64,000 bases of DNA from NCBI RefSeq assembly GCF_033439725.1, contig NW_026944386.1, positions 4,402,001 through 4,466,000 of the forward strand, given 5' to 3'. Shown here in pieces: positions 34,332 to 45,382 of this stretch (position 1 is its first letter; the number at the start of each line of letters is the position of its first letter). The notes beneath the pieces were generated by a model that worked only from the letters and a program-made list of their open reading frames with translations, ran no database searches and was not told where the DNA came from. Made by a program: the position numbers and the translations under genes. Source of the DNA: Neurospora tetraspora (taxonomy: Eukaryota; Ascomycota; Sordariomycetes; Sordariales; Sordariaceae).

Positions 34332-37300
34332 TTATATGTCTTGCGAGAAACCAATAAACCAAACCAGTCTTGATACGCTGCCGATGGATATCATCCGTCC
34401 CTGGAGGTCACAACTAGATGGTCGGTAATTCGGTGGCAGCCAGAGTACGTTCTGGCCGTTGCAAGTAATCCAAGAACTATCCTGTTCCAAGCCGTAGCCA
34501 GAGCTCTCTGAATTATCAAGTACAACTTGGCTTTCAGTAGTTTCTGTATCTATTTTAATACGTCCAACGTTGGTATGTAGGTAGCGATTAGTAGGGTCAA
34601 ACGAGATATCGGTCATCATAGTACTAGTAGGAATCGTCTGGAGGCAGCTCCCCGACGCCGGATCCCAGATCTTGATCGTGTTGTCCTCCGAACCGGACGC
34701 AAGCCGCTGGCCATCAGGCGAGAATGCCACTGAGAGAACGGAGTAGCTATGGCCTTTTAGGGTCTGGAGGCAGCTCCCCGACACCGGATCCCAGATCTTG
34801 ATCGTCTTGTCCCCCGAACCGGACGCAAGCCGCTGGCCATCAGGCGAGAATGCCACTGAGCGAACGGAGTAGCTATGGCCTTGTAGGGTCTGGAGGCAGC
34901 TCCTCGACACTGGATCCCAGATCTTGATCGTGTCGTCCCATGAACCGGACGCAAGCCGCTGGCCATCAGGCGAGAATGCCACTGAGAGAACGGAGTAGAT
35001 ATGGCCTTTTAGGGTCTGGAGGCAGCTCCTCGACACCGGATCCCAGATCTTGATCGTTTTGTCCTCCGAACCGGACGCAAGCCGCTGGCCATCAGGCGAG
35101 AATGCCACTGAGAGAACGGAGTCGCTATGGCCTTTTAGGGTCTGGAGGCAGCTCCCCGATGCCGGATCCCAGATCTTGATCGTCTTGTCCCCCGAACCGG
35201 ACGCAAGCCGCTGGCCATCAGGCGAGAATGCCACTGAGCGAACGGAGTCGCTATGGCCTTTTAGGGTCTGGAGGCAGCTCCCCGATGCCGGATCCCAGAT
35301 CTTGATCGTGTTGTCCTCTGAACCGGACGCAAGCCGCTGGCCATCAGGCGAGAATGCCACTGAGCGAACGGAGTCGCTATGGCCTTTTAGGGTCTGGAGG
35401 CAGCTCCTCGACACCGGATCCCAGATCTTGATCGTGTTGTCCCATGAACCGGACGCAAGCCGCTGGCCATCAGGCGAGAATGCCACTGAGCGAACGGAGT
35501 CGCTATGGCCTTTTAGGGTCTGGAGGCAGCTCCCCGATGCCGGATCCCAGATCTTGATCGTTTTGTCCCCCGAACCGGACGCAAGCCGCTGGCCATCAGG
35601 CGAGAATGCCACTGAGCGAACGGAGTCGCTATGGCCTTTTAGGGTCTGGAGGCAGCTCCCCGATGCCGGATCCCAGATCTTGATCGTCTTGTCCTCCGAA
35701 CCGGACGCAAGCCGCTGGCCATCAGGCGAGAATGCCACTGAGCGAACGGAGTAGCTATGGCCTTTTAGGGTCTGGAGGCAGCTCCCCGACGCCGGATCCC
35801 AGATCTTGATCGTGCGGTCATCCGACGAACCGGACGCAAGCCGCTGGCCATCAGGCGAGAAGGCCACTGAGCAAACGTGGCCGCTATGATGGCCTTCTAG
35901 GGTCTGGAGGCAGCTCCCCGACACCGGATCCCAGATCTTGATCGTCTTGTCCCCCGAACCGGACGCAAGCCGCTGGCCATCAGGCGAGAATGCCACTGAG
36001 AGAACGGAGTAGCTATGGCCTTTTAGGGTCTGGAGGCAGCTCCCCGATGCCGGATCCCAGATCTTGATCGTGTTGTCCTCCGAACCGGACGCAAGCCGCT
36101 GGCCATCAGGCGAGAATGCCACTGAGCGAACGGAGTAGCTATGGCCTTCTAGGGTCTGGAGGCATGCATTCCAATCCAATTCCACAGCCGGCTTAGTTCG
36201 AATCCATTTAGGTTCTTCTGCCCTGAAATTCCTCCTTATCAAGCTACCGCTTGGAGCAAATACAAGCGGTGATATGTATGTTTGAAGGGGAGCTTGCTCT
36301 ATTATTGACTTATAAGATAGAGCAAACCGGTAAGCATCCCAAACAAGCTTTGATAACTGCGATTGATTATTACCTCCCTATATCTTTAGTTAGACCAAGT
36401 TCCTAGTGCGGAGTTAGACTTGTACTTACTAGCAGGCCCTCGAGCTTTCTAATGGCAACAACGCCCACAGGCATAGCTTGGAGTAGACTTAGAGCTTCCA
36501 GCCAGTAAAGGTACTTCGTCTTGAGGAATGTATAAACAACCCCGTTATCCTGTAAACGATCATGCGAGATCCAAGCCCAGGAAGGCATCTCGGGATTGCC
36601 GGTAAACCCATGGGGTGGTCCCCCGACCAGCGGCAACTCGACCCCTCTTCGAGAGAACATCCCGGAGTCGCTCACCGACGGCTTCCTGGACTTCACCCAG
36701 TTGCCCACTCTGGACAGCTTGCCCCAGACTCGGCGTGCTCGTGCCGGCACCGTACCGTCTAGATTCCCTGCCGGTGCCGGGGTCAATAGCCGTTTTGTGT
36801 TCGTGCCAGAAACCGAGTCACACAAGTGATCAACCCAGTAGATGCACGAGTACCGCACTGTCGCTAGCGGGTCCGGATCCGGTACTTGGATCTTGTCGCT
36901 CGGAAATCCCGGTGCCCTTAAGTTGTATATATCGCGTTGCAGTGTTGTAGACATGGCTTTAAGTGACCTCAAGAAGATGGTATAGTTCACATCTTCTTTC
37001 CCAGAAGGAAAAATCCACTTGAACGCCTCCTGAGAAACTTGGTTGCCAGCTTTATCAGAGGCATTGCCAAGTAAAAAGTCCTTGGCGGATTGGTGGACGA
37101 AATAAACAGTCTGGTCTCGAAGAGTCAAAAACGAGCCGCAAAGCCCTATAAGCTCTTCCAGGGACTGTGGATCATCTAAGATATTGTCTAACATCTCGAC
37201 GAGAGTGGTCAGTTCTTGAAGGCTGATGGGTCGGCGAACGATAGAGGAGACGGCAAGAATTTGCCTGCACAGATCTGCATAATCGGACTGAATAATCTGC

Positions 37301-38925
37301 TCTATCATCCGCGCATAGAGAGAATCCAACCCGGGGGGGAATGCCCGTAACTTTGTTAGTGTCTCCCACCTCCGAACGCTCGGGTCCGCAAGTACTTGGC
37401 AGACCAAGGCCACCCAGAGAAAAGTCCCATTCGCGTTAGAAGAGAGATAGTCATGTACCTCCGTCTGCATTTTGCTGTCGTACTGTTTCCGCTGCGACAA
37501 GTGAAGGACTTTGTGGCGGATATATGCACTGACGGCAGTGTTGACAGATTCGGCGTTTAGCTCGAGGCTGAGTCTGGACTGCTGCGCGACGATCGCCAAC
37601 TGTTCTTCGATCTGCACTTCGTTGCGACTAGATACAAGCCACTTGACACGAGCAGACACAGATGATATCTGAACGATCAACTTGAGAAGCTGCGGTTGGT
37701 CTGTCACACATTCGTCCAGAGCATCAATCACCAGATAGGTGACCTTCAAGTTCGGGTCTTCTAGCATCTCGCATAAAACCTTAGACAGGACGATCCATGC
37801 CATTGCGTCATCGGAGGGGTATGTGTTCTCCGGTAGATATGAAAGCAGGCGTGGTTGCTGGTGGGCAAGTAGGTAGATTAAGCCTCGTAGCACGGCAATT
37901 GCGTTATTAATGCGTAAGTCGGTAGCTTGGCAGAAGAAATACGCCAAGTTGCCGCCGTCAGCGATAACACGCCGCTCTAGCTCGTCGATGATACCGCATA
38001 GCAACATGGTCTTGCCCTTGCCTGGATCTCCCTTGACCCAGAGCAGGCGACTCTCCCGCAGCTGGCGCCATCGGTTGAAGTCGGGATTGTCGAAGACCCA
38101 GCGGTAAGCATCAGCCAGCAGACCACCCTTCGCCAGCTCGATCCGCTCCTTTTCGACGTGCGGGTCACGCGGGTCTGTGGGCCATAATTTTGCCAGACAG
38201 AGGTAATCCTCGTGAACCTTGTCCTGCAGCCGCTTCAATGCTTTCTGCCTTCCTTCGCCGTAGAGAACCGGCATGTGCACATCGAAGATGCCAAATAGAG
38301 AGTACACCTTGTCTTCCTCGCGTGTTGTGTCACGCTTCTCGATCCATCGCATCCGTTCGGCGACGCTGAAATCAGATAGAGGGACACCTTGGAAGGCTTT
38401 TCGCGGAATTCCGGTTATATCGTGGATTTCTTGTTCCAGAGACTCCTTATCTCCCAGGCGCTCGCCCTCTTTAGAGAAGAATTCGACGATCGTTGGGGCA
38501 ATGAGCTCTTGGAGGGTCCATCCTCGGGAAAACCATCTGCTCTCTCGAAAGGCCGGTTGCCAACCGGGGCCGTCGCCGTGCTGATGGGTTGAGACGTCTG
38601 CTAGGTAGACGTAACATTTCACCGCGCTGCGGTACCAATGGAACATGGAGTTGAGAGCGTGCTGAAGCTCGGCGCTGTCAGACTTGTCGATGCAGCATGT
38701 GTCGACCCAGAAGAATTTCAACCCATCGCGCCAGGCTTGGTCTCCGCAAAAACGAATCTTAGCGTAGCTTGCTTTGTTCTTGCCTGTACCGTCCCTCATG
38801 TCTCCGAAGAGGACCTCTTCGGGACCCCATGTGTGTGAAAGTATCGCATACGGTGGAATCTTGTTGTTGGGGAGGTCCTCCGTCAGACGGACCCCGCCGG
38901 TATCGTCACGCTCCAGGAGTCGCAT
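34332..38925 (-). CDS. HET-NACHT-WD40 (HNWD-type) NOD-like receptor, candidate incompatibility gene
   Basis: Exon 1 is 38925-36430 and exon 2 is 36356-34332, joined in phase across a 73-nt intron; 1506 aa without a stop. The HET domain (about 1-220) shows PPYAILSHTWG, FWVDTCCIDK and RGWTLQELIAP. The NACHT NTPase has Walker A GDPGKGKT near residue 298 and Walker B YLVIDALDEC near 395. A helical linker follows, then exactly 12 WD repeats of about 42 aa (126 bp; the third is 44 aa), almost identical in DNA, and a C-terminal tail of about 100 residues. The N-terminus resembles HET-E/HET-D/HET-R of Podospora, whose WD platform recognises partner alleles and triggers cell death through the HET domain in vegetative incompatibility. 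Differences between repeats fall at a few fixed positions, as in that family. All motifs are intact; the partner is unknown. Confidence 0.93.
34640..36165 (-). repeat. Tandem array of 12 WD40-coding repeats (126-bp units)
   Basis: Units begin CLQTL and end KIWDP(A/V)S(G/R)S. Counting C as 1, changes fall at positions 6 (K/E/Q), 9-10 (SY/SD/IY), 13 (R/L), 29 (E/G/W/S), 31 (N/K/D), 39 (A/V) and 41 (G/R); the third unit has a 2-residue insertion. The rest is nearly invariant, as under concerted evolution. Confidence 0.95.
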
Positions 38926-39817
38926 TTCAGAGTCCGCCAGGCTCAGCTCCCTCGGCAGCTAATCATACAAATGTTTGATGGTGGGAAAAGGCTCGCAGGC
39001 TTCGCGAGCGGACGGCTTATGTTCGCGGGACTGTAGGTATAGTAAATCAGCAGTTGAAACTGGGGGAGTTGCTCGACAGACGAGAACTACTTACCATAAG
39101 TAACGGACAAAATTCGTAGCGTATGTCTCGGTGGGTTTGCTTGGGAGCCTTAAAGGTAGTTGCTGTTGTCGTCTTTGTTTCAAGGCGCTGCCTTTGCCTG
39201 GATCACCAACCCCGCACGCTGCGCATTTTGTCTGCGTTAGCGCCTGGAGAACAGGAGCCAACCGCGCATAATTCGAAGCATCGTCATTGGCGGTGTTAGT
39301 CGCGCGACACTCAGTCACAGCCTTGCCAGAGAGGTAAGGTGGGAATTCAGGACGAGCGCATGGGAAATACATGGATGCTATTGTCTGGATAGGCGAAGAA
39401 AGGGAATTGGGCTGGGAAGGAGAAATGCCAAGCCTGCCCTGGAAGAGTTACAGGGTACATGCCGACAAGACGTCAGCAAGTTAGAAGTGGGCAAATGTCG
39501 GCCGTTTTTGGCGTCGTGCTGTACCTTTAATGTTTCTCAAGTATAGCTGGTCCGTGCCCAAACACTTTGAAAGAGTGCAGAGCGGACGCCAATTTCGCTC
39601 CTAGCTGTAACGAACTTGCCCAACTTGTCCATATCGTGCATGAGCTTCCTCCTCACTACAATCGCATTCGAAATCGGCTTCCAGTTTTGTCGGGTCGCCC
39701 ACAATTCTCAGCGCACAGACCTTTACGGCTTGGCGCTGACACGGGACAAGTAACAATTGCGAAGTGCTTACTAGGCCGAACCAAAAGTCGACAGTCATTA
39801 GTATTCTCGTACGTACC
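38926..39817. other. Upstream region of the HNWD gene
   Basis: A 93-codon minus-strand frame (39372-39091) with four cysteines has no recognised content and could be leader sequence. Nothing else is supported. Confidence 0.35.
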
Positions 39818-40047
39818 ATGCATTACTACAGGCCGCTGGCGGAAGAGGACGATTCTCGACTGACGTCGAAGCATGCGCTCGCGAGTGCCTATCTCTCTGA
39901 CAGACGGATCAAGGAGGCCATCGAGATGCTTGAGCACGTGGTGACGGTGTGGAAGAGGACGCTGGCGGAAGACGACCATTCTCGACTGACGTCAAAGCAC
40001 GAGCTAGCTAAGGCTTATCTCGATGACAGACGGATCAAGGAGGCTTA
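39818..40047 (+). pseudogene. Orphan TPR repeats from an NLR-type gene
   Basis: About 75 codons hold nearly two 42-aa TPR units with the motif LAEDDHSRLTSKHELAKAYL followed by DDRRIKEAIEMLEHVV, the repeat type of fungal NB-ARC-TPR receptors. There is no NTPase domain before it and the frame breaks down after DDRRIKEA at 40047. It is a fragment left by deletion or recombination. Confidence 0.6.
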
Positions 40048-40209
40048 TTTTCCAGCAGGTTTTGCACAGACTGGAAGCTCTCCTTCCCAACTATGATGTT
40101 GTCCGGCCTCGGGATGTGTTCGGTCAGGCTGCAGTACCAGTCCATCCTCGAGATGACATGGGTGATGCCGGCATTAGGACACCACGAACCACAGCACAAA
40201 CTGCTTGTC

Positions 40210-41917
40210 ACTCACAACCTTTATAAACTCTGGAAGTGAAAGACCACGGGCCTCTGGCGGGGGCGACGCAGCCCAAGTGGCCTCGAAGGAAATGTCAACA
40301 AAGTCGACACCCAGGATGGATCCCATTTTATCGGCGAATTCCCGCGCGGTGTTGACTTGTCGTGCGTCAATGATAGTCCAGAAGTCAGTGGCCCATATAA
40401 TGGAGGTGAATGGCTGCCAAAAAGAATTAGTGCAAGTTCGTCAGGCAAGGCAGAATACGAGCCTGTCTGCCTCGTTGACAGGGCCCGGGGCTATACCTTC
40501 GGCTCCGTCTCCATTTTCCCCACATCTAGCCATTGCGTAGCGAATTCTATGCATCGCTGCAGATCCCTTCCCACGAGACCTGCCGTGTCCCATTCCCTGA
40601 ATCCCTGCTAGTCAGCCCTACGCTTCCAAACATCTGATGTCGTACATGATAACTGACTTGCAGAACGGTTCGATTCCCTCTCCACTGACGGCGCCCAGAG
40701 TGGACGCAGGCCGAAGCAACCGTACCAGAGTGCCGGTCTAGTGACGCTACCCCAGGCTATCGTTCACGGATTAGGTTCATTTTCGTCCAGTTCTTGGACT
40801 ACTCTACCATGCGTAGGGGATTTGGAGCACCTACTGTCTGTCCCGATAGCAATATCAAGCCAGTCATATGCCGCAACAGCCACCGCACTGCCGGAACTAC
40901 TTCCCCCCATAGACTGATATTGATCGCCACGTGGGTTCCAGGGGGCTTGATAGTCAACGTACTCGATTGGCTCCTCCCAGTTGGCAAATGAGTTCATCTT
41001 TGTCTTGCCGGCTATTATCGCCCCCTTGTCAACTAACTTTTGGATGCATGCTGCATTCTTGGTGCAGGCGTCATAGGTGTCATAATATGCCCTATTTCCT
41101 TGAGAAGTCTTCGTTCTTTGTAAATTGATGTTGTCCTTGACAAGTATTCTTCACCCAGCAAGAGATTCTGACGGGGGCTCATGGCCGGTTCCTGACTTGA
41201 TCCTGGATGGAAGAGCAAAGCTCGGGAACTGATAGCTTGAATCGATCCAACGGAGGGGCTGAAAGGGCTCGAATGGGTTAGAGTATTTCTGATTGTCAGC
41301 AACAAGTTCATCTATGCAGCATTGCACACCCACAGGTTCTGGGAATGAACTCACTTAGACTTGGGTGCTACCGTCACCATGCACGTACCATATGTGTCGT
41401 CTTCCAGTTTCCACACATCTCGCATCTGATGCCCTGTCATGTAATACGGTCCTGGCGGGAGATCGGCAACACCCGAGCATAGCACTATGCCGCGGGCCCC
41501 CAGTTTGGTGAGATACTGCTTTGCCTTTGGAGTGATTCTTGGCTTCCGCTTGCCCCCACCATTAAAAACAACGGTGGCTAGAAAGGCCTGGTCGAAGACA
41601 TCATCAACCATTTCGTAATCCTTCAAAGCTTTCTGGATCCAGCTCAGTCTTACTGTTGAGCGAGCATCTTTACCAGAAGATGGAACCGAAAAGACCGTAG
41701 CGAGACCATAGCGAGTGAATTTTCTCGTGATCTTGTCGATACTGCTGGAAGGAAGGAGTCGGCATGAAAAGGGAGCGACCACATAGAGCGCAGCTCCTAC
41801 TTTGAACGTCCTTCCATACTCAGAGCCTGTCGTAAACTCCTCCCCCTTTCCAACGTCGGAATGCTCAGAATCTCCAACCCCCTTACTCCAAGGTAACCTG
41901 CAAATGAGCTTTGCCAT
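40210..41917 (-). pseudogene. Amidase-signature enzyme, disabled
   Basis: Starts at 41917 with about 188 codons, splices (GTGAGTTC...GCATAG) into an exon with VADNQKYSNPFEPF, meets an in-frame TGA between SLAG and RILVKDN, then shows the amidase signature: KTKMNSFANWEEP, GGSSSGSAVAVAAYDW and DIAIGTD. After the signature the conserved continuation is lost. A separate C-terminal stretch (WATDFWTIIDARQVN ... SLPEFIK, about 40400-40220) remains. Intact relatives are Ser-cisSer-Lys amide hydrolases of about 550-650 aa; the signature Ser and Lys regions are still readable. The nonsense codon, disrupted middle and deletions mark a pseudogene. Confidence 0.7.
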
Positions 41918-42022
41918 TGGGAATGGATGGGTCTGTACCCGTGTGACTAGAGGGATCGTTTAACAGCTTTAACGCACGGATTGTTAGTGATGTTGTTGGA
42001 GGCTGGAAAGGCGACGACAGAA

Positions 42023-42222
42023 AAGGTGTGAACAGGCTGAACGGCAACGAACTAATCAATGATGATGGTGATGTCTTGAGTAGAGTGAGTAGAGGTCAGA
42101 CTGTGTGTGAAGTCTGGAGGTCTGAAAGTAGGGGAAGGGAGGTCCCTGTGCGGTGGGGCCATGGCCAGTGAAGGGAGAAGGGAGCCATGGCTGGCCGCAC
42201 GTGACACGGGACACCTCCAACA
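42023..42222. repeat. Copy 1 of a ~200-bp inverted dispersed repeat
   Basis: About 90% identical to the reverse complement of 52125-52318. Both contain the TGGCCGCACGTGACACGGG block and GGTCAGACTGTGTGT. Confidence 0.8.
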
Positions 42223-42338
42223 AAAGGGCTGTGATTCTGTGGTGATAACGGAAGAGAAAAAACTGAAACCAGGGCAGGCGAAATACCCAGGAAGGGAGTG
42301 CCGGTGAATAGGAAGCGCGTTGAATGGAAGCACGTTGA

Positions 42339-42734
42339 ATGGGCGCCCAGGGTACCGACTTCCACCAGATGAAAAGTCGCAAATTCCAAGCCCACCGTGA
42401 CGAGGAGGAGGGGGATGAGGGACAGGATGAGGAGCAGGATGGATCCCACCCACTGCAATCTCAGCGACAAGAGCAACAACCACGGAAAATTATAACCGAC
42501 GTCTTCAAGAAAAACCTCGCAGCTAAAAACGTCTTGGGTTACAAGGAATCAACAAGCGGCGTGGTCATTGCCAATGGAAGCTATCCTACTACCACTGCCG
42601 ATACCACAACAACTGGAAATAAGGACAAGAGCAGCGGCTTGTTTGCTACGTCCTCCAAGTCTAAAGTGGTGATTGCCCGTGGGAGTTGGGCTATTCCCAG
42701 TGACAAGTCGTCCAAGAACCAGAAGACTGTCTAA
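42339..42734 (+). CDS. Possible small hydrophilic protein, unknown
   Basis: A 131-codon frame with an acidic/Gln-rich first third and a Ser/Thr/Lys-rich second half that repeats the theme VVIA(N/R)GS twice (about residues 75 and 110). No domain, signal peptide or TM segment. The opposite strand is also open here, so it may be accidental. Confidence 0.25.
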   Translation: MGAQGTDFHQMKSRKFQAHRDEEEGDEGQDEEQDGSHPLQSQRQEQQPRKIITDVFKKNLAAKNVLGYKESTSGVVIANGSYPTTTADTTTTGNKDKSSGLFATSSKSKVVIARGSWAIPSDKSSKNQKTV

Positions 42735-43959
42735 AAACTAGGGGGAGAATATCCACGTCATCGCCCTTTGTCGTCGTCGATGAGGGAAGATAGAGAAAGG
42801 AAGAGCAAGTTAGAGGAAGGAAAAGTGAAGAAGAAGAAGGAAGAGGATATTCATAGGAAGACAGGGGGTTGAAGGCAGGGGAAGAAAGTAGTCCGTCAGC
42901 CTTTATTACGCCAAGATACTTAGCACACATCATGGGAATAGCACGGCAACCTACAATATGGGGACCCTGGACATGTGTTACCGGAGCTGTTTGGTATAGG
43001 CCAGTACTCCGGAATGTGGCCGGCGTGACGCCAGAAGAGTCTTTTTGGGAAATCCCCGTTCCCTTGAGGCTCTCCTTCGGTCACCATCTCCTTGTCTGGT
43101 CTGGTGTAATTGTTTACCCTAACTGGTTGCTATTACACTAGAAACGATAGTCCGGAAGGACGCCAGTGACAATGGAAAAGAGATAAAGATAGGGGAATGA
43201 CGTTTAATGGATTGTGCACCCTCTAGCGGCGGAAAGGTGGAGGGATCTTCGTAGCGCCGCACCTGGCATCAAGCCTGATGTCAGCGTGCCACATCAACGT
43301 TTCGTCTTTCAAGGATCAAATGCAGCTTTGATGCTGCAATGGAGGACATGCCAAAAAGGCAACCAGAGGGTTCACTTCGGGTGGCGTTTGTTTTGATATC
43401 AAGGCTTCCAGCCTCGCTTCGGGAGGCGGGGGTGCTGACACGGGCCCCCACCCAGGCTTAAAGCCATCCCACCCTAGCTGCCGGCTTCTGATCCTAGAGC
43501 TGTGGTTGGCTTGTCGCTTTCAACGCCGCCGTCACTCTGTTTCGCAGCCCTGGCACGCAGCTCTCTTAGCCAATCGACTCGTCTACAAAGGTATTGGCGG
43601 CTACGCCGGCAGTGTGTTGCAAGCCAACTACTATGGTTATGATATGCCAGGATGGAAGGGAAGAGGTAGGCTGATGCAGGCAGATGAAGAAGGTAGGTTA
43701 AGGCAGGTACATGAAGGAGGTCCATCGTGATCAGTTTGTCGTAGTGGATCACCAAACCGTGATCCAACAAGACAAGAGCGAGAGATTATCATTCTGGGGT
43801 CAAACACACCAAATACCTAGCTACTCTAACCCCACCCCCTTCTCTGGCTGCTGGCTTTTCTCGCTTGCAGGCCCTATCAATGTTTGAGATATAGAGTATA
43901 GGTATCAAGCCCGGCATGCTTGTTTTGTGGGGTAACATCCCTTTCTTCTTTGCGGTTGA

Positions 43960-44008
43960 GGAACCCTAACCCTAGTTCCGGCTCAGCCGGAACTAGGGTT
44001 AGGGTTCC
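43960..44008. repeat. Perfect 24-bp-arm palindrome containing telomere-type CCCTAA repeats
   Basis: The left arm (43960-43983, starts GGAACCCTAACCCTAG) and right arm (43985-44008) are exact reverse complements around a single C. Beyond a 2-base bulge the pairing continues with GCGGTTG / CAACCGC. Each arm carries CCCTAACCCTA. Confidence 0.95.
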
Positions 44009-44094
44009 AACCGCCATATCTAGAAACACAGCTCCCCACAATCACTATCGGCTACATTTCCGCACCTCTCGATTATTAAGATTGTCTGTCAGAG

Positions 44095-44171
44095 GTGGAA
44101 GGATATGAACCGAGTCTTTTGATCACATGGTAAAGTCAAAAAACGGGGCGACGACCTCCCGTATCAATATG
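44095..44171. repeat. Copy 1 of a second inverted dispersed repeat
   Basis: Resembles the reverse complement of about 53021-53095 (shared GGAAGGATATGAACC, GTCAAAAAAC and ACCTCCCGTATC). Confidence 0.7.
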
Positions 44172-45382
44172 CTTAATTCCCGTCAAGAACGGAGGAATTA
44201 TGGTGAGTGTCGAGCTGACGCCGAAAGGTTCAATATAATTGGGCATATTACAAGACGAATTGACCGTTCTAAAATTGCGTCTCCGGCGGGGTTCGGTCCA
44301 GATTCCACACGATCCACGCTGCAAGACGTCCACCACAACCTAGTGAACAAAAATAATAGAGACACCGATTCTTCGCATGCGACTGGCCTGCCAACCTGTT
44401 TCAGTCGTCAGAATCTATCCCGACAAAGAACTCTCGGCAACGAACAAGACAAGAGGAGACCGGCCGGTTCTCTTTATCGCAACATTCCGTTGAAAGAAAC
44501 ACCGTCCACTTTAAGGAAATGAGGATCAACAAGTGCTTATGGTAACACTGGTTACCGCAACGACTTGGTTGTTAGCACTGACAGTTGAAGCTCTACTTCG
44601 ATTTGCAGGTTCCAATTAGAATTTGCAGCCCTATCTGTGCCACGCCTCCTGTGAGAGTATGTAACAAGCGAGTCAAGGCTGCAGCAGTTGGTTGACGTTC
44701 GACATAGAATTTATGACTAAAGAAAGAAAAAACAACGGAATATGGTCGCACGAGCCCCACGCTCCTTATCTACTCTACAGGATTGGGCCATGACACCTCC
44801 ATAATTGGTACAAGCTACCAGGCCGCTGCTGGTGCTGAGTGTAGAAGAGCTCTTTGACGGATGCGCCTGGTTCCCTCCTTTCCCCTCCGCTCTCTTTACT
44901 AGTTGCTGCATTATGCAGGTATAATCAATTAAGGGAATCTTTGCGAAAAGAAGCACGTAAGTGAGCCAGCCATCGTAAGCCTGCAAATACAATATATGAC
45001 TAATAACCAATAATAGAATGGCTGGACGCCGTCGCAAGCTGGATTCAATTGATTGGTTCTTCTATGAATGTGCCTTGGAGGAGGTGGTTTCGTGTGACCT
45101 GGCATGCCGAAGAGATTTCCCAGGGATCCATTGGAATTGGAGGTCTGATTTGACTTGATTTGATCCATGCCGACCGCTGCTCTAAGGCAGTGCCAAACGT
45201 GGCTATGCTCAGCCTAATCAGTTCTAGACCGAAGAGGATGGGAATATTGTCTTTATGTTAAAACATACTTGTGCTTTCTTTCCCCTAAACTTCTTCTCCT
45301 TCGACAACACCATCCATCATCATCAACAGTTCCGACTATCCGCACATAGTATCTCTGCCTATTATATACCCACTACCTCAAA

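Larger units (their letters stand above)
42735..45382. other. Gene-poor stretch with a palindrome and a dispersed repeat
   Basis: Short ORFs on both strands (including a 131-codon basic frame at 44127-44522) show no recognisable content. Notable are the telomere-motif palindrome at 43960-44008 and a repeat copy at 44095-44171. The last 120 bp are the CT-rich leader of the patatin NLR. Confidence 0.4.

Noticed and set aside
35050-35754. Plus-strand 234-codon repeat protein
   Set aside because: It is the reverse reading of the WD-repeat array; the 126-bp period comes from the HNWD gene on the minus strand.
34640-36165. CRISPR-like array
   Set aside because: Direct 126-bp units without spacers, fully explained as WD40 coding repeats in a eukaryote.
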